Of a DNA stretch of 64,000 nt, positions 16,175-24,953 are shown piece by piece (the first letter of the stretch is position 1; each line of letters begins with the position of its first letter). Source of the stretch: UBA6168 sp041741095 (lineage in GTDB: Bacteria; Bacteroidota; Bacteroidia; Chitinophagales; Saprospiraceae). The notes under the pieces are model-generated. The model was not told the DNA's origin, did not search any database, and worked only from the letters and a program-made list of their open reading frames with translations. Position numbers and translations under genes: made by a program. The stretch spans positions 25,890 through 89,889 of the forward strand of contig JBGSKQ010000103.1 in the NCBI GenBank assembly GCA_041741095.1. Direction: 5' to 3'.

Positions 16175-16182
16175 TACTTTCG
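16175..16182 (+). promoter_or_regulatory. -7-like promoter element for the acyltransferase gene
   Basis: TACTTTCG differs from TAnnTTTG at one base and lies 45 bases before ATG 16227. It is inside the longer frame that starts at 16161, which favours the downstream start. Confidence 0.35.
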
Positions 16183-16226
16183 TGCAAAACAGGCAAGGCT
16201 TTCCGGCCAATTTTGAACAACAACTT

Positions 16227-16781
16227 ATGTTCGGTAAAATCAGTGCATTCATCCTGCGCATTTTTGGTTGGAAAATAAAGGGGCGCTACCCGGTGGAACT
16301 GCCAAAAGTGATGCTCATCGTCATGCCCCACACCTCCAATTGGGATTTCCCGCTGGGCATCCTGGTACGTTCTGCTATTCGTGCCGACATCAAGTTTATC
16401 GCCAAGGATTCCTTGTTCAGGCCGCCGTTTGGCAACATATTCAGATGGATGGGCGGCTACCCGGTTAATCGCAGCAAAAGCTCGCATTTCGTACAAACGA
16501 TGGTGGACATTTACAATCGGGAGCCCTACTTCCATACCGTCATAGCACCAGAAGGTACCCGTCGGAAAGTGGACAAGCTAAAAACAGGCTTTTATTACAT
16601 CGCCAAAGGTGGCCATGCCGCCTTGGCCATGTGCAAGTTTGATTGGGAAAACAAAGAGGTGGTTTTTAGCGAGCCATTTTATCCAAGTGACGATATGGAA
16701 GCGGATTTTGAGCGGATCAACAACTACTTCAGGGGCGTAAAAGGCAAAAAGCCAGAAAACGGCTATTTGTATGAATACTGA
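16227..16781 (+). CDS. lysophospholipid acyltransferase (PlsC-like)
   Basis: A 184-residue acyltransferase from ATG 16227 (MFGKISAFILRIFGWKIKG); a start at 16161 is possible but less likely. The catalytic HX4D motif is H35-D40 in MPHTSNWDF, and the GYPVNRSK and IAPEGTRRK blocks that bind the glycerophosphate or lysophospholipid follow. The protein is short compared with PlsC and has one membrane-proximal helix at the start. It would transfer an acyl chain from acyl-ACP or acyl-CoA at the inner face of the cytoplasmic membrane. The precise acceptor (lysophosphatidate or a glycolipid or aminolipid) cannot be told. It is divergent from the CotH gene. Confidence 0.8.
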   Translation: MFGKISAFILRIFGWKIKGRYPVELPKVMLIVMPHTSNWDFPLGILVRSAIRADIKFIAKDSLFRPPFGNIFRWMGGYPVNRSKSSHFVQTMVDIYNREPYFHTVIAPEGTRRKVDKLKTGFYYIAKGGHAALAMCKFDWENKEVVFSEPFYPSDDMEADFERINNYFRGVKGKKPENGYLYEY

Positions 16782-16991
16782 CCTTCAATTGAAATTTTTT
16801 GTAAAAAATCCCATCGTGAAGACTTTTTTTCAGAATTTTCGCCCCTCGCCTGAACCTGCCAATCATTTTTTTTACTACCCACCGTTGGGAAATCAGCCTC
16901 CACTTTGTTTTTTGAAACTTGTATGTGGTTTTAATCAGCAAATGGACTTTTTTCCTTCGATGTATTTTAACCGTTCACCAAAACTTTTTTT

Positions 16992-17843
16992 ATGAAAATT
17001 AAAAACGTTTACAAAATCGCTGGTATCCTCATCCTTTATGTTGTGCTTCAAAGCAAAATGAATGGGCCGGGTTCTGTTGAAAGCCTGCAAGTAACAGGTG
17101 CCCCCGGCAGCAGTGGCAACGTAGGTACTTGTGCCAACACCACTTGCCATACGCAAGGGGCTTTCAGCCCCATGCTGTCCATGTCCCTTTTTGATAATGG
17201 CGCTTTGGCCATCGCCTACGAGCCGGGCAAGGAATACACACTCAATCTGATCAATAGCCCAGTACAAGGGAGCCCTCAAGAGTATGGTTTTCAGGCAGTT
17301 GCGCTGAATGCCAGCAATCAGCAGGCAGGCGACTGGGGCAACCCAGGTACGGGCAAGCACGTTGTGACCCTCAGCGGCCGCAAATACATCGAGCATAGCG
17401 CACCCGCTAATAACGGTATCTTTGAACTACCTTGGATAGCGCCCGCTGCTGGTACAGGCTCAGTTACTTTTTATGCAGCCAGCGTAGCCGCCAACAACAA
17501 CACACAACCTACTGGCGACGGCACTGCCAAAATTACGCTCACCATCCAAGAGGCTGGTGCCAATAACGTTTTTGAACCAAATGCCGCCTATGCCGATATG
17601 AAAGTGCTGCCCAACCCGGTCGGCGAAATGCTCAACCTGCAAATCACCAACCGCTCGGCTGGCAACTATAAGCTGCGTTTCATCAAAACGACAGGCGAAT
17701 TGGCCAAGGTGGAACCTGTAAGCTTGTCGCCGGGCCTGAACAACGCCACTTTCGGGGTGGATGGTTTGACGCCAGGTTTGTACATTTTGCAGCTTTGTGG
17801 CCAAGGCCAGCATGTAGCCGCTACTCAGATGCTGAAGTTGTAA
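16992..17843 (+). CDS. T9SS cargo with choice-of-anchor V-like domain
   Basis: A 283-residue secreted protein. It has a signal-type hydrophobic start (IAGILILYVVLQS) and then a GAPGSSGN loop followed by C47-A-N-T-T-C52-H53. This resembles the haem-binding CxxCH found at the same place in choice-of-anchor V (reeler-like) domains of Bacteroidetes, but has four residues between the cysteines. A beta-sandwich follows to about 185, with the Trp-containing strand IFELPWIAPAAGTGSVTFYA typical of the fold. Residues about 195-283 are a type A T9SS sorting domain (MKVLPNPVGEMLNLQI ... LTPGLYILQL). It should reach the cell surface or medium. It is monocistronic with a strong terminator. Confidence 0.8.
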   Translation: MKIKNVYKIAGILILYVVLQSKMNGPGSVESLQVTGAPGSSGNVGTCANTTCHTQGAFSPMLSMSLFDNGALAIAYEPGKEYTLNLINSPVQGSPQEYGFQAVALNASNQQAGDWGNPGTGKHVVTLSGRKYIEHSAPANNGIFELPWIAPAAGTGSVTFYAASVAANNNTQPTGDGTAKITLTIQEAGANNVFEPNAAYADMKVLPNPVGEMLNLQITNRSAGNYKLRFIKTTGELAKVEPVSLSPGLNNATFGVDGLTPGLYILQLCGQGQHVAATQMLKL

Positions 17844-17863
17844 TCAAATTTTGGTTTGAAAAT

Positions 17864-17899
17864 GAAAAAGCCCCAGCAGTCATTCGCTGGGGCTTTTTC
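17864..17899 (+). terminator. intrinsic terminator
   Basis: GAAAAAGCCCCAGC pairs perfectly with GCTGGGGCTTTTTC across an eight-base loop, followed by T-rich sequence. It ends the T9SS cargo gene at 17843. Confidence 0.9.
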
Positions 17900-18096
17900 A
17901 TTTATGCCCGGTTACCTTCGTGTGTTTGCTTTGTCTTTGTTTGTGCCGACAACTTTTGCACAAAACCTGCGTTTTTTTAATCCGAAAAGCTGATTAGCAC
18001 AGTTTTCCCTTTTAAAAAAATGGAAGGGGTGAGCGGGGCGATTTTTCGCCACTTCTTTTGACTTTGACCTTTTGACTTTTTCCTTAAAAATAACCC

Positions 18097-19899
18097 ATGC
18101 GGATATTGTTTCTTTTTACGGTGATGGTTTTGCTCCCTTTGTTTTCCACGGGGCAAGATTCCAAATTGGCACAGCAATACTACCAGGACGGCGAGTTTGA
18201 AAAGGCTGCCGTTTTGTACCAAAAACTGTACGAGCAGCAAAACAAGAACGAGTATTATTTCGACCGCTACATCGAGTGCCTGCTGGCCGTCGAAAAGTAC
18301 GCCGAAGTGGAGGCAGTGGTCAAACAAGGCCTGAAGGAAGACCCCAAAAATATCCGTTTGTACGTGACTTACGGGAGCCTTTTTGAGCGGCAGTTCAAGG
18401 AGAACGAAGCCAACGAGCAGTACAAAAAAGCTATTGAAAAAATGCCCGCCGACCAGTACGAAATTACCCGCTTGGCCAGTGCGTTCAGCAATTTGACCAA
18501 ATATGACCTGGCCATCGAGACGTACGAGAAAGGCAGCAAGCTCTTGAAAGACAACGAAGTTTTTTCCTTCAACCTGGCCGAACTGTACCGCCGCAAGGGC
18601 GACAATGCCAAAATGATCGAAAACTACCTCAACAGCCTCGAATCTTATCCGGAGCGCATCACGACGGTGAAAAGCCAATTCCAGCGCAACCTCAGCGGCG
18701 ACAAGGATTACCTCGAACTGCAGACACAACTTTACGACAGGGTACAGAAAAATCCGGACGCCTATCATTTCATCGAACTCTTGCAGTGGGTTTTTATCCA
18801 AAGCAAGGATTATAAAAACGCACTCCGGCAAGCTAAGGCGCTTGACAAACGCTTAAATGAAAACGGGGCGAGGGTGTTCCAACTGGCCACCACTGCCTTC
18901 AACGACAAAGAATACGACGCTGCCATCGCTGCTTTTGATTATATCGTGCAGGATCAGGGCAGCACCTCGCCTTTTTATTTGGAAGCAAAAAAAGAAGCAC
19001 TGCGGGCCAGGCGCAATAAATTGGTGGAAGGCTACACTTACACGGAACCTGAACTGAGGGAAATAGAAACGGCTTACGAGACTTTTTTGAACGAATTTAG
19101 CCGCAACAAAACCACTGCCCCCATCATCGCCGAACTGGCGGATTTGGAGGCCTTTTACCTCAACGACCTCGGCAAAGCCATCGCCCTATTGGACGAGATG
19201 ATCAATTATCCAGGGCTGGACGTTCAGACACAGTCGCAGGCCAAACTAAGCCTTGGCGACTTCTACCTGATGAAGGGGGAAATATGGGAATCTACGTTGC
19301 TTTACTCACAGGTTGACAAGATTTATCCCGACGACCAACTGGGCCATGAGGCCCGCTTTCGCAATGCAAAGCTTTCGTACTACAATGGCGATTTTCAATG
19401 GGCGCAGGCGCAATTTGATGTGTTGAAAGCCTCTACCTCCAAGCTCATAGCCAACGATGCCCTCGACCTTTCTGTGTTTATCATGGACAACCTCGGCCTA
19501 GATACTACTGATCGTGCGCTGAAGCTCTATGCCCAATCCGACCTCCTCACTTTCCAAAACCGCTTTGAAGAGGCCTTTGCCAAATTGGACACTTTGCTTA
19601 AAACCTTTCCTGAACACAAACTGGATGATGACGTGATATACGCTCGTGCCAAAACCTATTCCCGCATGAAGGAATACCAAACGGCCGCCGACCTCTACCT
19701 GCAAATCATTGAAAAATATCCCGAAGAAATCAGGGCAGACAACTCTCTTTTTGAATTGGCCGAACTATACGAGCACCAACTCAACAATGTGGAAAAGGCC
19801 ATGCAGTATTATGAGAAAATCTTCATTGACTATTCCGGCAGCACCTTCTCAGTGGAGGCAAGGAAGCGGTTCAGGAAGTTGCGGGGGGATAATATATAG
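18097..19899 (+). CDS. exported tetratricopeptide-repeat protein
   Basis: A 600-residue protein. Residues 1-20 are a signal peptide (MRILFLFTVMVLLPLFSTGQ). The rest is almost entirely helical TPR-like repeats, clearest at the N-terminus (AQQYYQDGEFEKAAVLYQKL, ECLLAVEKYAEVEAVVKQGL) and the C-terminus (KTYSRMKEYQTAADLYLQII, ELAELYEHQLNNVEKAMQYY). No enzymatic domain is visible. It is probably a periplasmic scaffold for an envelope complex. The gene stands alone on the plus strand and converges with the response regulator gene, the two ends being joined by a long hairpin. A 284-codon frame antisense to it is a shadow. Confidence 0.8.
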   Translation: MRILFLFTVMVLLPLFSTGQDSKLAQQYYQDGEFEKAAVLYQKLYEQQNKNEYYFDRYIECLLAVEKYAEVEAVVKQGLKEDPKNIRLYVTYGSLFERQFKENEANEQYKKAIEKMPADQYEITRLASAFSNLTKYDLAIETYEKGSKLLKDNEVFSFNLAELYRRKGDNAKMIENYLNSLESYPERITTVKSQFQRNLSGDKDYLELQTQLYDRVQKNPDAYHFIELLQWVFIQSKDYKNALRQAKALDKRLNENGARVFQLATTAFNDKEYDAAIAAFDYIVQDQGSTSPFYLEAKKEALRARRNKLVEGYTYTEPELREIETAYETFLNEFSRNKTTAPIIAELADLEAFYLNDLGKAIALLDEMINYPGLDVQTQSQAKLSLGDFYLMKGEIWESTLLYSQVDKIYPDDQLGHEARFRNAKLSYYNGDFQWAQAQFDVLKASTSKLIANDALDLSVFIMDNLGLDTTDRALKLYAQSDLLTFQNRFEEAFAKLDTLLKTFPEHKLDDDVIYARAKTYSRMKEYQTAADLYLQIIEKYPEEIRADNSLFELAELYEHQLNNVEKAMQYYEKIFIDYSGSTFSVEARKRFRKLRGDNI

Positions 19900-19906
19900 A
19901 TGATGA

Positions 19907-19968
19907 ACGATGAACTATGAATGATGAACTTGCGCCACGTTCACCGTTTATCATTCATAGCTCATCGT
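19907..19968. repeat. long-armed hairpin of reiterated ATGAAC words between convergent genes
   Basis: A 23-base left arm (19907-19929) made of ATGAAC/ATGAAT words pairs with a right arm ending at 19968, with 21 of 23 positions matching before a slightly extended inner part. The right arm runs over the stop codon of the response regulator gene. The hairpin lies between converging genes and would be a bidirectional terminator. The ATGAACGATGAAC word recurs at 36683. Confidence 0.75.
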
Positions 19969-20690
19969 TTTTGAAACGCCTGCATCTCCTCCTCCACCTG
20001 TATTTTATAGCTCCTCCCAACGGGCAATTTTTCACCGCCCACTTCTATTTCCTGCGCTGAAAATGCTTCGACTTTGTCCTTGGCCACCAGGAAGGAACGG
20101 TGGATGCGCATCAGGTTTCCCTCTTTTAAAAACTCCTCGAACTCGCCAATTTGAAATTTTGTGACGACCGTTTTTCCGCCCACCAGATAAATTTTCACAT
20201 ACTCTTTCAAACTCTCCACGTACAGGATTTCGTCGTTAAAAACCTTTACCTGCCGTTTGTTTTCATTAAAAAAATGAAAGTGGCGGGACTGCGGATGGAA
20301 GACCGTGGACTGCGGACTAGGCATTATGGACTGCAGACTGAATTTCAACTTATTCACCGCCGCCAGAAAACGGGGGAAGCCAAAAGGTTTCAACAAGTAG
20401 TCCACCACGTCCAGTTCGTAACCTTCAAGTGCATATTGGTGGTAGGCTGTGGTGAGGATGACCTGCGGCCCTTGTTGAAGTGTTTTTAAAAAATCCAGCC
20501 CCTTCAGCTTGGGCAAATGGATGTCGAGGAACAGCACGTCCACCGGATGTTTTTTCAAAAAATCCAAAGCGGCCAGGGCATCCGTACAAGTTCCGGCCAA
20601 TTCGAGCAGGGGCGTTTGCCGGATGTATTCTTCAAGGCCCTCGGCGGCCAGGGGCTCGTCTTCCACGATGAGGCATTTAAGTGGTGGCAT
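19962..20690 (-). CDS. LytTR-family DNA-binding response regulator
   Basis: A 242-residue response regulator from ATG 20690 (MPPLKCLIVEDEP). The receiver domain occupies about 1-118, with the acidic pocket VEDE at 9-12, phospho-acceptor Asp56 in DVLFLDIHLP, the conserved Thr/Ala in LTTAYHQYA and Lys in LLKPFGFPR. The LytTR DNA-binding domain spans about 138-235 (ILYVESLKEYVKIYL ... LMRIHRSFLVAKDKVEAF). The linker is encoded by a reiterated GCAGTCC word, an unusual in-frame repeat. It overlaps the histidine kinase gene by 14 bases, so the pair is translationally coupled. Targets are unknown. Confidence 0.92.
   Translation of the reverse strand: MPPLKCLIVEDEPLAAEGLEEYIRQTPLLELAGTCTDALAALDFLKKHPVDVLFLDIHLPKLKGLDFLKTLQQGPQVILTTAYHQYALEGYELDVVDYLLKPFGFPRFLAAVNKLKFSLQSIMPSPQSTVFHPQSRHFHFFNENKRQVKVFNDEILYVESLKEYVKIYLVGGKTVVTKFQIGEFEEFLKEGNLMRIHRSFLVAKDKVEAFSAQEIEVGGEKLPVGRSYKIQVEEEMQAFQKR
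20285..20340 (-). repeat. in-frame GCAGTCC word repeat in the response-regulator linker
   Basis: On the minus strand the word CCGCAGTCC or a close variant occurs four times within 56 bases (with CTGCAGTCC and CGGTCTTCC as variants). It encodes Pro-Gln-Ser units (SPQS, HPQS) between the receiver and LytTR domains. Elsewhere in the window such reiterated words are intergenic; here one has been accepted in a coding linker. Confidence 0.65.
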
Positions 20691-21741
20691 TGGCAAGGTT
20701 TATTTTTAAAATAACGATGAAGCTGTTGTCCACATTTTTTATTTGGAGTTCATGGGCCGGGTAGAGCAGTTCCAGTTGCCGCCGGATGTTTTTAAGGCCA
20801 ATGCCCGCCTTAGTTTCGATGGCCGTTGGCTCCTTGCTGTTTTCCACCTCAAAATGCAGTTGGTTAGTTTTTAAACCCAAAAAAATGCGCACCTGTGTTT
20901 TGCCTGTGCTTTCCGAGGCACCATGTTTAAAAGCGTTTTCCACCAAAGGCAACAGCAACAAAGGCGCTATGGGCTGGTTCAGGTCGTCCACCTCTTTTCT
21001 GAAATCCACGTTTAGTCGTTTCCCATAACGCAGCCGCTCCAGTTCCAGATAGTCTTCTATGACCTGTATTTCTTTTAAAAGTGGTATGCGGGGTGTGGCG
21101 CATTCATAGAGCATAAAACGCAGCAACCCGGAGAGTTTCAAGATGGCATCGGGCGTGGTTTCCGCTTTTTTCCGGGCCAGGTGGTAGAGGTTGTTCAGCG
21201 TGTTGAACAAGAAATGGGGGTTCGTCTGTGCCCGCAGGAAGTTGAGTTCCGATTGTAGTTTTTCTTCGATGAGCTGCTTTTCCCGCTGGGCAGTTTGCAA
21301 CCTCATGCGGAATAGCTTGATAGCAGAGGTGATGCCCAGCAACATGAAAACTTCAATGCTGGACCAGAGTAGCCTGAACATGGCAATCCAAGCATTTTTG
21401 GCTTGGGCAGTCGCACCTATTTTAAAAATATATGGGTAAATGATTTTGTGCCAACTGTTGTAAATAATAAAGGTCACCAGGGCAGTCAATGCCACCATCT
21501 GCAGCCCAAACATCAGGAATTTGCTATGCTGCAGGCTCTTGGGCAACAAATAATTGATAGCTAGATAAACTGCTGGGATTTTAATGGCCAGCACCAACAA
21601 CTCCGCTTGATAGCCCAAGAGCAGCCGCTGCCCCATGGACAGGCTCTCAAAAGAACTGCCCGATAAGGGTGCGCAAAGGTAGCCATCGTACAAGGCATAG
21701 GCGATCCAGAATCCAATATGCAGCAATAGGCGGCGGTTCAT
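20677..21741 (-). CDS. LytS-like sensor histidine kinase
   Basis: A 354-residue membrane kinase of the His_kinase/YehU-LytS class. Four hydrophobic segments occupy about 8-22, 45-67, 76-95 and 122-143, followed by a coiled coil (RLQTAQREKQLIEEKLQSEL). The phospho-acceptor is His176 in RAQTNPHFLFNTLNNLY. The ATP-binding domain has the N-box LPLVENAFKHG and the G-box GIGLKNIRRQLELLY. There is no recognisable extracellular sensor domain, so the stimulus may be sensed in the membrane. It is the first gene of the two-gene operon with the LytTR regulator. Confidence 0.9.
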   Translation of the reverse strand: MNRRLLLHIGFWIAYALYDGYLCAPLSGSSFESLSMGQRLLLGYQAELLVLAIKIPAVYLAINYLLPKSLQHSKFLMFGLQMVALTALVTFIIYNSWHKIIYPYIFKIGATAQAKNAWIAMFRLLWSSIEVFMLLGITSAIKLFRMRLQTAQREKQLIEEKLQSELNFLRAQTNPHFLFNTLNNLYHLARKKAETTPDAILKLSGLLRFMLYECATPRIPLLKEIQVIEDYLELERLRYGKRLNVDFRKEVDDLNQPIAPLLLLPLVENAFKHGASESTGKTQVRIFLGLKTNQLHFEVENSKEPTAIETKAGIGLKNIRRQLELLYPAHELQIKNVDNSFIVILKINLANATT

Positions 21742-21970
21742 TTGTAGTTAGCAGTTTTCCAGTTGGCGATCCACCATCGTGAGTGGGGCAACTTATGGGG
21801 TAAAAATCGCAAAAATTTTGCCCCTGCCACAGTCCGGCTACCATTGACCCGTTGTACCTGCCCAAGGAGCCGTTCTTCCCTACGAATGGCGCAATTCCTA
21901 TTCAAGTTGTTTTTGATGGGCCATTCTTGCACCTATTTACCCAAGGCAAAAAAAGCAGGAATCGCCAGTA

Positions 21971-21978
21971 TAGATTTG
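21971..21978 (+). promoter_or_regulatory. -7 promoter element for the FG-GAP protein gene
   Basis: TAGATTTG matches TAnnTTTG and lies 62 bases before ATG 22040. No convincing -33 box was found. The 298-base gap between the histidine kinase and this gene holds nothing else that I could identify. Confidence 0.45.
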
Positions 21979-22039
21979 GCCAGCAAAGCCACTAAAAATC
22001 AAGCCTTGTTGGCATCAAGGACTTCAACTATAAAAAGTT

Positions 22040-24904
22040 ATGAAAAGACTATTGCTACTTCTTCCCGCTTTATTGTTTTTGGTAAAAATCAATGCTCAAA
22101 CGCTCCATGTGCCCGCTGAGTTCTCTACCATTCAAGCGGCCATTGATGGCGCTCAGGAGGGCGATACGGTGCTCGTACAGCCAGGGGATTATTTTGAAAA
22201 CCTGCGATTTAAGGGCAAAAGCATCGTGCTTAGCAGCCGCTATTTCCTGACTGGCGAAGCCGCCGATATTCAAAACACCATCATCAACGGTAGCCAGCCA
22301 ACCCACGCAGACACTGCCAGTTGCATCATGATAGTTGATGGCGAAAATGCCTCGACCGTCGTGCAAGGATTTACAATTACAGGCGGCATGGGAACCCGTT
22401 GGCTCGATCCGCATGGCGCAGGTACTTACCGGGAGGGCGGCGGCATCTTGACGGAAGGCACTTCGCCCATTATCCAATTCAACATTATTAAAGGCAATGT
22501 AATCACCAATAAAACGGCGGTGGTGTCCACAGGTGGTGGCGGCATCCGTTGTGGCGACGGCAACCCGACCATCCGCAATAACTGGATCCACCACAACACC
22601 GCCACCGGCTATGGCGGCGGCATCGTGCTGAACTACTGCATCGGAAAAATCTACAACAACGTGGTGAGCTATAACACAGGTGGACAAGATTTTGGTGGGG
22701 CCGGCCTGTGGTTTACCGGCACCGACCAAAACACCGTGGTAGAAGTTTTCAACAACACCATCGCAAAAAATACCTGCATAGGCAGTGGCCAATGGGGCGG
22801 CAAGGGCGGCGGTATTTTTGTTTTTTCGATAAAACTGGACACTTGGAACAACATCATCTGGGGGAACACGCAGTCTTCCGGTGGGCCGACAGCCATTTTT
22901 GCCAATGGAGCAGTTGCCATGCGCTTCAGTGATATTGAAGGTGGGTTCAGCGGGGAAGGCAATTTTTCCCAAAACCCAATTTTTAGTGATACAACCACTC
23001 TAGCCCTTCGCCTTTCTTCTCCATGTGTAGATGCTGGCGATCCGGCAGTTAATGATTTGACAGCCAATGATTTAGACGCTGCTTTTCCTTCGCTTTGCCA
23101 ATTGCGCAGCGATGTTGGGGCTTTCGGGGGGACTGGGGCAAGCAGCCTGCCGTTCGGCTTGGAGCCGATCACCCGATTGTTTGAAAAAATAACTGAAGGA
23201 CCGCATGTCACCTCTCCCTCCGATAGCCGCAGCGTCAATTTTGTGGATGTGGACAACAATGGCTGGGAAGACCTTTTTATCACCAACGGCCCGTCGGGCG
23301 GTGCAAAAAACCTACTCTATTTGAACAATGGCGATGGTGGGTTCACGGAAGTGACGTCGGGCGACATCGTCTCACACGCCAAACCGTTTGACGGGGCAGC
23401 TTTTGCCGATTATGACAATGACGGCGACCTCGACGCATTTGCAGTGACATGGTACGGTGAGCCGAATTACCTTTATTCGGGCAATGGCGATGGCACTTTT
23501 AATTATGTTGAAATGGCGGCTCCTTCTGCTCCAGGTACTTATTCAGAAACGGCTTCCTGGGGCGATTTTGACCAAGATGGCGATGTGGATCTTTATCAAA
23601 CAAACTCAACCAACCTCAATGGAACGCCTCTTAAAAACCTATTTTACCGCAACGACGGCGGCGGGAATTTTACCAAAATCGAGACCGGCCCGCCAGCTAC
23701 CGATGCCAAAGCTTCCCGCTCCGTCAATTGGGTGGACTACGACAACGATTGCGACGCCGATCTCTTCGTGTCCAACGAATCTAGCCAGCCCGATGATTTG
23801 TACCAAAACAATGGCGACGGCACTTTTACCAAAATAACTACCGGTGCGCCCAGCCAAGCCAACCGCAGCACCATAAGCAGCAGTTGGGGCGACATTGATA
23901 ATGACGGCGATTGGGATTTGTTTGTCGCCAATACGGGATCATTTGCATCGGCGAACAACCAGCTTTTTAAAAATAACGGCGATGGCACGTTTGCCGAAGT
24001 TACAACGGGCGATGTTGTGACAGATGGTGGCTGTTCTTTTGGTTCCAATTTCGGCGACTACGACAACGACGGCGACTTGGATTTGGTGGTGAGCAACGGC
24101 TATTGCAGTGGAAGCATCCTTAACTTTTTGTACAAAAATGATGGTGGAGGCAATTTCTCCCGTGACATGGAAAGCGCAGAAAACCTTTCCACTCCGTGCA
24201 GCTACGGTGCTGCTTGGGGCGATGTCAACAATGATGGTTTCCTTGATTTGGGGATTGCCACTTGTAAAAATTCATCTGCTTCGCCTTTGCCAAATAATCT
24301 GTTTTACCTGAACAACGGAAATTGTAACAACTGGTTGAAAATCAAGCTAAACGGTGAGTTGACCAACCGTTCGGCCATTGGAGCAAAAGTGTGGGTGACG
24401 GCAACAATTGATGGCCAGCAAAGGACGCAAGTCCATGAAATCAGTGCCCAATCCGGCTACTGCGGCCAAAACAGCCTGATCGCTCATTTTGGCCTTGGCG
24501 ATGCGGAAGCGGCCGATGAGGTGAAAATCCAGTTCTCCTGCGACAGCGACACAACTTTGACGGACATCCCTGCCAATCAACTATTGGAAATCACAGAGGC
24601 CATGCCGACCGCAGTTTTTGAAAAAATAAACCCAGGGCAAATGGCGGTGTCCATTTCCCCAAATCCCATTGGCGATGCATTTTGGATAAATGTTAAATTG
24701 AAAAATGCGACGGATAGCCTTGAAATGAAACTGAGAGACAGCCAGGGAAGGTTGGTTTGGGAAAAAGGGATGGGGAAAACTGGTCAATTAGAATTCACGG
24801 AGCAGCTATCAGCAGCAGGCCTACACCTATCAGCCGGGCAATATATTTTAGAGGTGAGCGCAGATGGATTTTCCGTAAATGAAAAAGTAATAGTGGCGAA
24901 ATGA
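22040..24904 (+). CDS. T9SS cargo: beta-helix plus FG-GAP/VCBS propeller plus ASPIC/UnbV domain
   Basis: A 954-residue secreted protein. Residues 1-19 are the signal peptide. About 25-360 is a right-handed beta-helix of the pectate-lyase/NosD kind (FSTIQAAIDGAQEGDTVLVQ, and repeated GGGI and NN turns). About 385-770 is a calcium-binding FG-GAP propeller with seven DxDxDGxxDL loops, including DVDNNGWEDL, DYDNDGDLDA, DFDQDGDVDL, DIDNDGDWDL and DVNNDGFLDL. About 770-855 is an ASPIC/UnbV domain (NWLKIKLNGELTNRSAIGAK). The C-terminus from about 865 is a type A T9SS sorting domain (VSISPNPIGDAFW ... GQYILEV). It is a large surface adhesin-like protein, and the fusion of helix and propeller is not universal among CRTAC1-like proteins. 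No enzyme motif was found. Confidence 0.85.
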   Translation: MKRLLLLLPALLFLVKINAQTLHVPAEFSTIQAAIDGAQEGDTVLVQPGDYFENLRFKGKSIVLSSRYFLTGEAADIQNTIINGSQPTHADTASCIMIVDGENASTVVQGFTITGGMGTRWLDPHGAGTYREGGGILTEGTSPIIQFNIIKGNVITNKTAVVSTGGGGIRCGDGNPTIRNNWIHHNTATGYGGGIVLNYCIGKIYNNVVSYNTGGQDFGGAGLWFTGTDQNTVVEVFNNTIAKNTCIGSGQWGGKGGGIFVFSIKLDTWNNIIWGNTQSSGGPTAIFANGAVAMRFSDIEGGFSGEGNFSQNPIFSDTTTLALRLSSPCVDAGDPAVNDLTANDLDAAFPSLCQLRSDVGAFGGTGASSLPFGLEPITRLFEKITEGPHVTSPSDSRSVNFVDVDNNGWEDLFITNGPSGGAKNLLYLNNGDGGFTEVTSGDIVSHAKPFDGAAFADYDNDGDLDAFAVTWYGEPNYLYSGNGDGTFNYVEMAAPSAPGTYSETASWGDFDQDGDVDLYQTNSTNLNGTPLKNLFYRNDGGGNFTKIETGPPATDAKASRSVNWVDYDNDCDADLFVSNESSQPDDLYQNNGDGTFTKITTGAPSQANRSTISSSWGDIDNDGDWDLFVANTGSFASANNQLFKNNGDGTFAEVTTGDVVTDGGCSFGSNFGDYDNDGDLDLVVSNGYCSGSILNFLYKNDGGGNFSRDMESAENLSTPCSYGAAWGDVNNDGFLDLGIATCKNSSASPLPNNLFYLNNGNCNNWLKIKLNGELTNRSAIGAKVWVTATIDGQQRTQVHEISAQSGYCGQNSLIAHFGLGDAEAADEVKIQFSCDSDTTLTDIPANQLLEITEAMPTAVFEKINPGQMAVSISPNPIGDAFWINVKLKNATDSLEMKLRDSQGRLVWEKGMGKTGQLEFTEQLSAAGLHLSAGQYILEVSADGFSVNEKVIVAK

Positions 24905-24953
24905 GGTTCACCAAAGTCTAATCGTAGGCGAACCTCATTCCACTACCGTGAAT

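Noticed and set aside
16771..16995. 74-codon frame after the acyltransferase gene
   Set aside because: It overlaps the end of the acyltransferase, lacks a signal or domain pattern, and runs into the start of the T9SS cargo gene.
17977..18831. 284-codon open frame on the minus strand
   Set aside because: It is antisense to the well-supported TPR gene, its translation is Val/Phe-rich without domain features, and it reflects codon bias of the real gene.
22070..22972. 300-codon frame antisense to the FG-GAP protein
   Set aside because: Shadow of the repeated Gly/Asn-rich coding sequence on the plus strand.
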